In this document: positions 24,931-31,787 of the stretch, piece by piece
Position numbering within the stretch: position 1 is the stretch's first letter
Layout of the letters: the number at the start of each line of letters is the position of its first letter
NCBI GenBank assembly: GCA_022712785.1
Contig: JAFLJX010000237.1
Location: 1-34,667 of the forward strand
Direction of reading: 5' to 3'
Length of the DNA: 34,667 nt
Origin: Mycoplasmatota bacterium
GTDB taxonomy: Bacteria; Bacillota_I; Bacilli_A; Izemoplasmatales; Izemoplasmataceae
Notes under the pieces: generated by a model
Told to the model about the DNA's origin: nothing
Seen by the model: the letters and a program-made list of their open reading frames with translations, nothing else
The model's database searches: none
Program-made: the position numbers and the translations under genes

Positions 24931-26142
24931 CTAAACCTCCATATTTTTAAGGATTACAGCAGTACCCATACCGCCACCGATACATAAAGTAGCTAATCCA
25001 AATTTTACTTTTCTTTTTATCATTTCATGAATTAATGTTGTTGTGATTCTGTTCCCGCTTGCTCCAACAGGATGTCCAAGTGCAATAGCTCCACCATTAA
25101 CATTAGATCTTTCTAAAATTTCTTCTTTTGATAAATCATGTTCTTCAACTAAAGAAGCAATAACACCTAAACTTTGTGCTGCAAATGCTTCATTAAGTTC
25201 CATTAATCCCATTTCACTTAATTTCATGTTTGAATATTTTAATGCGCTTCTAATTGCAGGTACAGGTCCAAGTCCCATTACACTAGGTTCAACTCCACCT
25301 TGTCCAATTCCAACAACTTCTACTAATGGTTTTAAACTATATTCTTTTAAAGCTTCTTCACTTACAACTAACATAAAGCTTCCACCATCATTAATACCAC
25401 TAGAATTTCCGGCAGTTACGCTTCCACCTTTTTTAAATGCAGGTCTTAAAGAACCTAATTTTTCTAATGTTGTTCTTCTATTTGGATATTCATCTGTATC
25501 AAAGACAACTTCATCTCTACGTGATTTAACTGTAATTGGAACAATCTCATCTTTGAATTTCCCAGCATCGATAGCCTCTATAGCTCTTCGTTGTGATTCA
25601 ATTGCAAATTCATCTTGTTCTTCTCTTGTTAATTCAAATTGATCTGCGATATTTTCTGCAGTTATTCCCATATGAACATTATCAAATGGATCAGTTAAAG
25701 CATCAGCAATCATATGATCAGTTACAGTAAATCCACCCATTTTATATCCTTGTCTAACTCTACCAGGAATGATGTTTGGTGCCATACTCATAGATTCTAC
25801 ACCACCAACAATTACCATATTATGTATATCGGCTTTAATTGAAGTAAAAGCAGTCATTATAGTTTTCATACCACTACCACATACCATGTTAATTCCATAT
25901 GCTGGTACACTTACAGGAATTCCTGCCTTAAGTGATACTTGTCTTGCAACACCTTGCCCCAACCCTGCAGGTAAAATATTACCAATTACAACTTCATCAA
26001 TCATTTCTTTTGGAATTTTTGTTTCTTCTAAAATGTTTTTAATTACTTCACTACCATAAACCGAAGGATGTACTGTGCTTAATCCTCCAAGAAAGCTTCC
26101 TATAGCTGTTCTTTTTGCTGAAACAATAAATACTCTACTCAT
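24931..26142 (-). CDS. Acetyl-CoA C-acetyltransferase (thiolase)
   Basis: A 403-residue thiolase of the degradative/acetoacetyl-CoA type. All catalytic elements are present: C88 in NMVCGSG, the NEAFAAQ motif, H357 in GGAIALGHPVGASG and C387 in CIGGGMG. The N-terminal VFIVSAKRTAIGSFLGGL is typical. The enzyme splits acetoacetyl-CoA (or another 3-oxoacyl-CoA) with CoA to two acyl-CoAs, or works in reverse. It is the first gene of the 11-gene operon, with AAAGGAG before the ATG at 26142 and a leader of about 125 bases from the predicted start point. Confidence 0.93.
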   Translation of the reverse strand: MSRVFIVSAKRTAIGSFLGGLSTVHPSVYGSEVIKNILEETKIPKEMIDEVVIGNILPAGLGQGVARQVSLKAGIPVSVPAYGINMVCGSGMKTIMTAFTSIKADIHNMVIVGGVESMSMAPNIIPGRVRQGYKMGGFTVTDHMIADALTDPFDNVHMGITAENIADQFELTREEQDEFAIESQRRAIEAIDAGKFKDEIVPITVKSRRDEVVFDTDEYPNRRTTLEKLGSLRPAFKKGGSVTAGNSSGINDGGSFMLVVSEEALKEYSLKPLVEVVGIGQGGVEPSVMGLGPVPAIRSALKYSNMKLSEMGLMELNEAFAAQSLGVIASLVEEHDLSKEEILERSNVNGGAIALGHPVGASGNRITTTLIHEMIKRKVKFGLATLCIGGGMGTAVILKNMEV

Positions 26143-26176
26143 AATTTTTTCTCCTTTACATTAAAATATAGATTAT

Positions 26177-26193
26177 AAATGCAATTTGCATTT
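26177..26193. promoter_or_regulatory. Perfect 17-bp palindrome, candidate operator
   Basis: AAATGCAA-T-TTGCATTT is a perfect 8-1-8 inverted repeat. It overlaps the -35 box of the predicted tetR promoter on the plus strand and lies in the leader of the minus-strand operon. On the minus strand it also fills the spacer of a second, weaker promoter-like pair (TTTACT, 17 bases, TATAAT at 26177-26172). Confidence 0.5.
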
Positions 26194-26214
26194 CAGTAAA
26201 TATTTTAGTATACT
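26186..26214 (+). promoter_or_regulatory. Predicted tetR promoter
   Basis: TTGCAT (26186-26191), a 17-base spacer and TATACT (26209-26214) on the plus strand. This would give tetR a leader of about 110 bases that crosses the operon's operator and start point. Confidence 0.45.
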
Positions 26215-26257
26215 ATGTTAGTGAAATAGCAAGATAAATGAATAAGCTCTCATAACA

Positions 26258-26271
26258 TGAACACTTGTTCA
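26258..26271. promoter_or_regulatory. TetR-type operator at the operon start point
   Basis: TGAACA-CT-TGTTCA is a perfect 6-2-6 inverted repeat, typical in size and symmetry for a TetR-family site. It covers the expected transcription start (about 26267) of the minus-strand operon, three bases after the -10 box. The TetR gene alongside is the obvious candidate regulator. Confidence 0.55.
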
Positions 26272-26273
26272 GT

Positions 26274-26302
26274 ATTATAGCATAAAGCGTTTACATTGTC
26301 AA
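26274..26302 (-). promoter_or_regulatory. Perfect consensus promoter of the thiolase-Liv operon
   Basis: The minus strand reads TTGACA (26302-26297), exactly 17 bases, then TATAAT (26279-26274): both boxes match the sigma-A consensus in full. Such a strong promoter is normally held down by regulators, which fits the cre-like site in its spacer and the operator at +1. Confidence 0.8.
26282..26295 (-). promoter_or_regulatory. cre-like site in the operon promoter spacer
   Basis: TGTAAACGCTTTAT on the minus strand agrees with the cre consensus TGWNANCGNTNWCA except at the last two positions. It sits between the -35 and -10 boxes. Confidence 0.5.
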
Positions 26303-26331
26303 TTTACAATCCGTTATAAAAGGAGAAAAAT

Positions 26332-26931
26332 ATGGACTATGAGATAAACATTCCAACATCACGTAATGGTAAAGCCACTTTCAAATTACTTCTTGAAACA
26401 AGTATTAAAGTTTTTTATGAAAAAGGGTACCATAATACAACAATAAAAGACATAACAAACGAGGCTGGAGTTGCTGCCGGCACCTTCTATTTATACTTTA
26501 AAAACAAATTTGTTTTGTATAAATATCTACTATTAGAAATACACCATGATATTAGGAGAACAATATCACAAAAAGTTGCTCTTGTAGAAGGTCGTTTTGA
26601 TAAAGAAAGAGAAGGTCTTAAGACTTTTATTCAATATACAATAAAGAATCCTCATTCTTATAATATTATATGGGAGTCTTTATATATTGATAAACAGTTA
26701 TTTATAGATTACTACTCTGGATTTGCAAAGAGATATGAAAAGGGATTAAATCAATCCATCGTTGATGGAGAATTACACAATGTTGATACTGAGTTAGTTT
26801 CGTATATACTTATGGGTGTTGCCAACTTTATCGGTTTAAAAGTTATATTAAACCTAGGATCAAATAACGAAGATATTGAATTAGTTGTTGATAATGTTAT
26901 GAAAATTATTAAAACGGGAATATTTAAATAA
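26332..26931 (+). CDS. TetR/AcrR family regulator of the adjacent operon
   Basis: A 199-residue TetR-family repressor. The DNA-binding domain is clear: LLETSIKVFYEKGYHNTTIKDI (about 20-41) and the recognition helix region GVAAGTFYLYFKNKFVLYKYL (46-66). The ligand domain is unremarkable and resembles FadR/AcrR-type regulators that sense acyl-CoAs, but this is general similarity only. AAAGGAG precedes ATG at 26332. It is divergent from the thiolase gene, with 189 bases between them holding two inverted repeats. By family habit it probably represses the operon and itself, released by an acyl-CoA or related intermediate. A strong terminator follows directly. Confidence 0.9.
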   Translation: MDYEINIPTSRNGKATFKLLLETSIKVFYEKGYHNTTIKDITNEAGVAAGTFYLYFKNKFVLYKYLLLEIHHDIRRTISQKVALVEGRFDKEREGLKTFIQYTIKNPHSYNIIWESLYIDKQLFIDYYSGFAKRYEKGLNQSIVDGELHNVDTELVSYILMGVANFIGLKVILNLGSNNEDIELVVDNVMKIIKTGIFK

Positions 26932-26935
26932 ATAG

Positions 26936-26988
26936 AACAAAAACACACAATTGATATTTAACATCAATTGTGTGTTTTTGTTTTTTTT
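26936..26988 (+). terminator. Strong bidirectional terminator between tetR and glnA
   Basis: A perfect 20-bp stem (left arm from 26936 to 26955, right arm 26963-26982) with a seven-base loop is followed on the plus strand by a T-tract ending at 26988. Read on the minus strand it gives TTTTTGTTCTATTTATTT, so it can also stop glnA transcription from the other side. Confidence 0.9.
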
Positions 26989-27127
26989 ATAATTATATGT
27001 CTATTTCTTTTTCAGTTCGAATTTGTATGCAACAAATTCAATAATAATCTAGAAAACCAAAAAGTGAATAAATATTTACTAGATATCTCACCAGATGTTC
27101 TTAAGATTGCTCCTACAATACAAAATA

Positions 27128-28561
27128 TTATAGGCTATAATACATTTCGAATTCTATTGGGTGAGGCATTTTATTTACCTTTAAGAAATCTTCTCTAATT
27201 CTTTTAATATGGTTTTTAATTATATTTTCTGTGAATACCCCTCCAGCTAATAAGAATTTATAGTCTTTTTCAAGCTCGTTAGAAGCTTCATATAAACTTG
27301 TTGGAAGTGAATCTAATTTTGCCTGTTCTTTTTCTGATAAGTCAAATAAATTAATATCATATGGTCCATAGCCTGCTTTAACAGGATCAATTTTATTAAG
27401 TATTCCATCAAACGCAGCCATCATTATAGCAGAGTATGCTAAATATGGATTAGCCGTAGCGTCAGGACTTCTTAATTCAAAACGTTTTTCATCAGCTGTA
27501 ATAGTATACCCTGGAATTCTTATAACTGCAGAACGATTAGCTGTTGCATACCCGATAGTTACTGGAGCTTCAAATCCTGGTACAAGACGTTTATATGAAT
27601 TAGTTGACGGGTTAGCAATAGCACTTATAGCTTTTGCATGTTTTAAGATTCCACCAATAGCGTAGTGCGCTAATTTTGATAATCCTGAATATCCTTTTTC
27701 ATCATACATAATATATTCATTATTCTTTTTCAATTGGATATGAACATGCATTCCATTACCACATTCATCAACAAATGGTTTTGGCATAAAAGTAACTGAT
27801 TTTCTTAATTTAAATGCAGTTAAATTCAATAAATTCTTTAACTTCATTGTTCTATCACCCATATCTTTAATTCCTGAAAAGTTTACTTCTATTTCAACTT
27901 GTCCTGGTCCACCATTTTCAGAATGGTGATATTTAATAGGTATATTTATTTTTTCAGCCTCAATTGCGACTTCAGTTCTAAACTCATAACTTGCATCAAA
28001 TGGAGAATCTAAATGATATCCACCATGATGTGGGACAGTGAATCCAATATTCTTATATGAATCATCACTTGAATTCCAATTAGCCTGAGCACTATCTAAT
28101 TTAACTTCCATGTGTTGATTAGTATTTTTATATGAAACATGATCTAAAACAAAGAATTCAAATTCTGGTCCTAAAAGACAAGTGTCTGCAATGTCTTTGT
28201 CTATCATATATGTTTCTGCTTTTTCAGCAATATATCTTGGGTCATCTTCAAATCTTCTAAGCTTGTTTCCGTCAATAACATAGATATTTGCAATCACAAC
28301 AATAGTCTTATGTACTTTACTAGAATCTATATAACATGTAGTAATGTCAGGAATCATAACCATATCAGATTTATCTACAGTTAAAAATCCATAACTTGAA
28401 CCATCAAATCCAATTCCTTTTATCATCAAGTCCGATGATAACTTTTGAGAAGTTATAGATAATCGATGCCATTTGCCTCTCATATCAATAACTTTTAGAT
28501 CAATTATTTCAACTTCTTCTTTATCACAATAATTAATCATTTCTTTAATGTTTTTAAACAT
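27128..28561 (-). CDS. glnA: Glutamine synthetase type I
   Basis: A 477-residue GS I enzyme making glutamine from glutamate, ammonia and ATP. Motifs: GFDGSSYGFLTVDKSDM, the metal site GPEFEFFV, VEIEVNF, HVHIQL, and the ATP/glutamate loop NPSTNSYKRLVPGFEAPV followed by RSAVIRIP and RFELRSPDATANPYLA. The length fits the GSI-beta (E. coli) form rather than the 440-residue Bacillus alpha form. In beta enzymes activity is lowered by adenylylation of Tyr397 in NLYDL; here the site reads NLFDL (F406), so that control cannot operate. I see no TnrA/GlnR box (TGTNAN7TNACA) upstream, but a cre-like site overlaps the predicted start. The transcript probably ends at the shared tetR terminator. Confidence 0.93.
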   Translation of the reverse strand: MFKNIKEMINYCDKEEVEIIDLKVIDMRGKWHRLSITSQKLSSDLMIKGIGFDGSSYGFLTVDKSDMVMIPDITTCYIDSSKVHKTIVVIANIYVIDGNKLRRFEDDPRYIAEKAETYMIDKDIADTCLLGPEFEFFVLDHVSYKNTNQHMEVKLDSAQANWNSSDDSYKNIGFTVPHHGGYHLDSPFDASYEFRTEVAIEAEKINIPIKYHHSENGGPGQVEIEVNFSGIKDMGDRTMKLKNLLNLTAFKLRKSVTFMPKPFVDECGNGMHVHIQLKKNNEYIMYDEKGYSGLSKLAHYAIGGILKHAKAISAIANPSTNSYKRLVPGFEAPVTIGYATANRSAVIRIPGYTITADEKRFELRSPDATANPYLAYSAIMMAAFDGILNKIDPVKAGYGPYDINLFDLSEKEQAKLDSLPTSLYEASNELEKDYKFLLAGGVFTENIIKNHIKRIREDFLKVNKMPHPIEFEMYYSL

Positions 28562-28584
28562 AATATCTCTCCTTATGAATTAAG

Positions 28585-28611
28585 TAATAACGCTTTCACA
28601 AAAACATTATA
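28585..28611 (-). promoter_or_regulatory. glnA -10 box and cre-like site
   Basis: TATAAT (28611-28606) lies about 45 bases before the glnA start; no good -35 is seen (TTTTCT at best). Just downstream, TGAAAGCGTTATTA (28598-28585) matches the cre consensus at all fixed positions but one (T for C at position 13). A protein bound there would block the start of transcription. Confidence 0.4.
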
Positions 28612-28661
28612 ACACATAATGTTTTAAAGAAAAGATAATTATACACAATTGCTTTTTTCCC

Positions 28662-28711
28662 ATAAAAAACACCTCCAAAGTTATACTGTCTACTTTGGAG
28701 GTGTTTTTTAT
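28662..28711 (-). terminator. Strong terminator after the DUF5011 remnant
   Basis: A perfect 20-bp stem with core CACCTCCAAAGT / ACTTTGGAGGTG, A6 and T6 flanks and a ten-base loop. It works in both directions and lies about 90 bases past the end of the minus-strand remnant. No plus-strand gene ends here. Confidence 0.85.
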
Positions 28712-28797
28712 ATCCAATACGGCTACTTATTTCTAAGCCTGTTTTTTACAATTAAATTATTAAAATCATTATTGTTTACTAGTTAATACTTCCCCAC

Positions 28798-29296
28798 TTA
28801 ATTAAAATTTGAAGTAGGAGCATTCTTGAACAATGTGGTAAAAATCAGTGACGAAAATGTTGTTTCATCTAAAGAAATAGTTGTCTCAAGAATATCAACC
28901 TCTGGTTCAACAACGGTTACTGTTCTTATAAGTTCTTGAATACTACCATTTATTGTTGTTGAGTATCTAATTTCATATACTCCTGTATTGCTTGGATCTA
29001 AATTACTTAAAACACTAACTTCAGCATCGGGATCGCCAGCTACATATGCTCCTGGATCTTCAAAAGTAGAATTAAGTTCTATTTCCATTTCAGCATTTCC
29101 ATTTAATATAAACATAACAATGCTACTTACTTTGCTATCTCCAAGATATAGTGTTTCTATAAGTGAATCAATTAATTCATCTTCATCATTAATTGAAACA
29201 GTAAAACCTAAACTATAACTACCATTTCCTACAACTTCAATGTTAACACCAAAGTCAGGAATTGCCTCACCCTCAATTATAATAAATCTTTTTCAT
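28798..29296 (-). pseudogene. Remnant of a DUF5011 (Ig-like) surface protein
   Basis: The reading frame is open from 29292 to the TAA at 28798 but has no in-frame start before Met at 29115, which has no ribosome binding site. The coding signal plainly begins earlier (EGEAIPDFGVNIEVVGNGSYSL). A good start does exist at 29296 (GGGGAAG then ATG AAA AAG), but it reads MKKIYYN and stops, in another frame. This points to a frameshift or deletion. The 165 codons include one DUF5011-type Ig-like domain (FILNGNAEMEIELNSTFEDPG, then DPSNTGVYEIRYS and RTVTVVEP), usual in repeats on secreted or wall proteins. No signal peptide or membrane anchor is left. I consider it the decayed tail of a larger surface protein. 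Confidence 0.65.
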
Positions 29297-29454
29297 AATT
29301 ATCTTCCCCAGTGTAGTAAATATATTCATTTTTAGAATATCATGTTCAACTTAATTACTCCAAAATACTTTTTATTGATTATGATTACTATAAGTAGTCT
29401 CTAACTTTTAGTTATTTTATATACTATATGTTAATATAAACATAGGTGATATAA

Positions 29455-30726
29455 ATGAATAAAAAAGTAGATTTTTATGATTCACATCTTCACTTATTAG
29501 GATTAGGATATAATGAGTCTTTAATAGATTTAAATACATACAAAAGTATTAAGTCAATTATTAAAATTAAATCTGATAAAGACCTGATATTAGGTAGAGG
29601 ATGGCATCAAAATAACTTTGAAGAAAAAAGATATCCAACCAAACATGATTTAAATAAATTATCATCAGAAAAACCAATAATATTCATAAGAGTTTGTGGA
29701 CATGTTTTAGTATGCAATGATAAAGCAATGGAACTTACTAAAATTAATAAATCATCATTGCAAATTGATGGTGGATCTTTTGATTTTAATACAGGTGTCT
29801 TTACCGAAGATGCACTTGGAATAATATACTCACTTATTCCAACACCGACAAAAGCAGATATAAAAGAAATGTTTATAAAAGGAAATAATATTTTACTTAA
29901 AAATAATATAACTCATTGTGCAAGCGATGACTTTTCTACTATACAAGTTCCATATGAACTTATCATAGAATGTTTAGAGGAACTATATAATAATGGTTTG
30001 ATGCAAGTAAGTCTTTATGAACAAGTAAATCTACCCTCTAAAGAATTATTACTTGATTATATAAATAAGGGATATCATAAGAAGAAATTTAATGGTTTCA
30101 GAATGGGTCCACTTAAATTACTCGCTGATGGTTCACTTGGTGGCCGTACAGCATACCTTAATGAACCATATGAAGACGATCCATCAACAAGAGGTATAAA
30201 AGTGTTTAAAGACAGTGAACTTGAAGAGCTAATATATATAGCTGATTCTAACTGTATGGATGTAGCTATTCACGCAATTGGTGACGGTATGATTGATATA
30301 GTATTAAATTCAATTGAGAAGTCTCTTATGAAAACAAAGAGAGTGGACCATAGACATAGTATTATTCATGCACAACTTGCGAATAGAAGACAGATTAAGA
30401 GAATGAAAGAACTTGGTGTAAGTGTTATAGTTCAACCAGTATTCTTAAATAGTGACATCCCAATAATTGAGAAAAGAATTGGTAAAAAAAGAGCAAATGA
30501 ATCTTACCTTTTTAAAACAATGTATAGGGAAGGTATTAGGGTAGGTTTTAGCACAGATTCTCCAGTAGAAGCTGTTAATCCGTTAGATAATATAAAAATA
30601 GCCATGACAAGAAAATCAATTAAGTTTCCTGAACTTGGTGAATTTTTACCAGGTGAGAAATTTACATATGAAGAATCTATTGAATGTTATACTATAAACA
30701 ATTCTTGGTTATCATACGATGAATAA
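29455..30726 (+). CDS. Amidohydrolase family protein (YtcJ/Amidohydro_3-like), lacking the beta-domain
   Basis: A 423-residue metal-dependent hydrolase. Visible parts: the metal-binding DSHLHLLGLG (9-18), GRGWHQNNFE (47-56), the ADGSLGGRTAYL loop, AIHAIGDGMID (second His pair), HRHSIIHAQL, and GFSTDSPVEAVNPL with the catalytic Asp. These match the YtcJ-like Amidohydro_3 group. Usual members have about 520-540 residues; they begin with about 45 residues of a small beta-domain and finish it after the barrel (GSLEVGKxADxVVLD). Here translation starts right at the metal motif and stops at NNSWLSYDE, so both halves of the beta-domain are missing. The loss on both ends suggests a compact variant, although an insertion by the inverted-repeat element at its stop codon could explain the C-terminal end. 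The substrate is unknown. Confidence 0.8.
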   Translation: MNKKVDFYDSHLHLLGLGYNESLIDLNTYKSIKSIIKIKSDKDLILGRGWHQNNFEEKRYPTKHDLNKLSSEKPIIFIRVCGHVLVCNDKAMELTKINKSSLQIDGGSFDFNTGVFTEDALGIIYSLIPTPTKADIKEMFIKGNNILLKNNITHCASDDFSTIQVPYELIIECLEELYNNGLMQVSLYEQVNLPSKELLLDYINKGYHKKKFNGFRMGPLKLLADGSLGGRTAYLNEPYEDDPSTRGIKVFKDSELEELIYIADSNCMDVAIHAIGDGMIDIVLNSIEKSLMKTKRVDHRHSIIHAQLANRRQIKRMKELGVSVIVQPVFLNSDIPIIEKRIGKKRANESYLFKTMYREGIRVGFSTDSPVEAVNPLDNIKIAMTRKSIKFPELGEFLPGEKFTYEESIECYTINNSWLSYDE

Positions 30727-30857
30727 ATTTAAATCCAAATAAAAAACTACAGTATTGTTCATGAACTGCACCCTCTCTTTTTCATAGTTTCCTATGTCCA
30801 AGTTTATGGGTTCAGTGCATTCAGTTCACTGTAGTTTTTTATTTGGATTTAAATTTA
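30724..30857. repeat. 134-bp element with 30-bp perfect inverted arms
   Basis: The arms at 30724-30753 and 30828-30857 are exact reverse complements over 30 bp, and the 74 bases between them are partly self-complementary (for example ATG, ACTG and ACCC blocks in register, and CATAG/CTATG at the tip). The left end TAA is the stop codon of the amidohydrolase and the right end is the stop codon of psuG. It can act as a bidirectional terminator (T6 at 30835-30840). The size and long arms also fit a MITE. No clear target-site duplication is seen at the ends. Confidence 0.85.
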
Positions 30858-31787
30858 ATTATTATTACTAATATCAAAATATGCTTTAGCTAATTTAGCT
30901 CCAACTTTTGCGTTGTTATAAACTAACGCTAAATTCGCTATTAGACTTTTACCGTTTGTTCCTTCAACAATTGTTTTTAGTAAGTATGGTGTTACATCCT
31001 TACCCTCGATACCATCAATAAAACTTTGTTTAATCGCTTCGTCTATAATTCCGTTAATATAATCTGGATCTAAAGAATCTTCCTCTGGAATTGGATTAGC
31101 AACTAACACTCCACCTTTTAACTGAAGCTGGTCTTTTACATAAATCATTTCAGCTAGTTCTACTTCATCTTCAACAAAGTTTGTAAGTTTGATGTCAGAA
31201 GTTCTTGTGAAGAACGCTGGTAATACTTCTGTTTGATACCCCACAACTGGCACTCCATTTGTTTCTAAGTATTCCATTGTTCTTGGTAAATCTAGTATAG
31301 CTTTAGCTCCAGCGCAAATTACAGTTACATTTGTAAGAGCTAGCTCTTCTAAATCTGCGGATATATCAAGTGTATTTTCGAATCCTCTATGAACTCCACC
31401 AATTCCACCTGTTACAAAGAATTTAATTCCAGCCATTTCTGCACAAATCATTGTTGAAGCAACTGTTGTCGCTCCGAGAGATTTGTTTGCAACTATTTTT
31501 GCAACGTCACGTCTAGATACTTTTGCAACATAATCAGCTTTTGCTAATGTTTCTAAATCTTCATTTGATAATCCTATTTTGATTTTACCATCCATGATAG
31601 CGATAGTCGCAGGTACTGCTCCTTCTGCTCTGACAATTTCTTCAACTTTTTTTGCCATTTCCACGTTTTGTGGATATGGCATACCATGAGAAATTATTGT
31701 TGATTCTAGTGCAACTACTGGTTTGTTATTTTCTAGCGCTTCTTTAACCTCTTGTTTAATGTCTAAAAATCTTTTATATGTTTTCAT
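30855..31787 (-). CDS. psuG: Pseudouridine-5'-phosphate glycosidase
   Basis: A 310-residue enzyme that splits pseudouridine 5'-phosphate into uracil and ribose 5-phosphate. Family motifs are intact: VALESTIISHGMPYP (25-39, with E28 as the acid), VSRRD (90-94), TTVASTM, the FVTGGIGGVHRG loop, AGAKAILDLPRT with K162 as the expected Schiff-base-like lysine, and GYQTEVLPAFFTR. It matches E. coli PsuG in length. Its start lies inside the end of psuK (14-base overlap), so the two are made together as a salvage pathway for pseudouridine from RNA turnover. The stop codon lies in the long inverted repeat. Confidence 0.96.
   Translation of the reverse strand: MKTYKRFLDIKQEVKEALENNKPVVALESTIISHGMPYPQNVEMAKKVEEIVRAEGAVPATIAIMDGKIKIGLSNEDLETLAKADYVAKVSRRDVAKIVANKSLGATTVASTMICAEMAGIKFFVTGGIGGVHRGFENTLDISADLEELALTNVTVICAGAKAILDLPRTMEYLETNGVPVVGYQTEVLPAFFTRTSDIKLTNFVEDEVELAEMIYVKDQLQLKGGVLVANPIPEEDSLDPDYINGIIDEAIKQSFIDGIEGKDVTPYLLKTIVEGTNGKSLIANLALVYNNAKVGAKLAKAYFDISNNN

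Noticed and set aside
25043..25642. Long plus-strand open frame opposite the thiolase gene
   Set aside because: It is antisense to a gene with all catalytic motifs in place, has no start signals and has the Ser/Pro-rich composition expected of the complement of a coding region.
27019..27039. Hairpin GAATTTGT/ACAAATTC as a glnA terminator
   Set aside because: It is AT-rich with an 8-bp stem and no U-tract follows on the minus strand; the tetR-side terminator is a better stop.
26968..27198. Plus-strand open frame of 76 codons after tetR
   Set aside because: It starts inside the terminator stem, has no ribosome binding site and overlaps the 3' end of glnA in antisense; composition is not protein-like.
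28562..28797. Possible small gene or riboswitch between glnA and the DUF5011 remnant
   Set aside because: Only the glnA promoter region and one simple long-stem terminator are visible; no conserved riboswitch layout and no ORF with a start signal.
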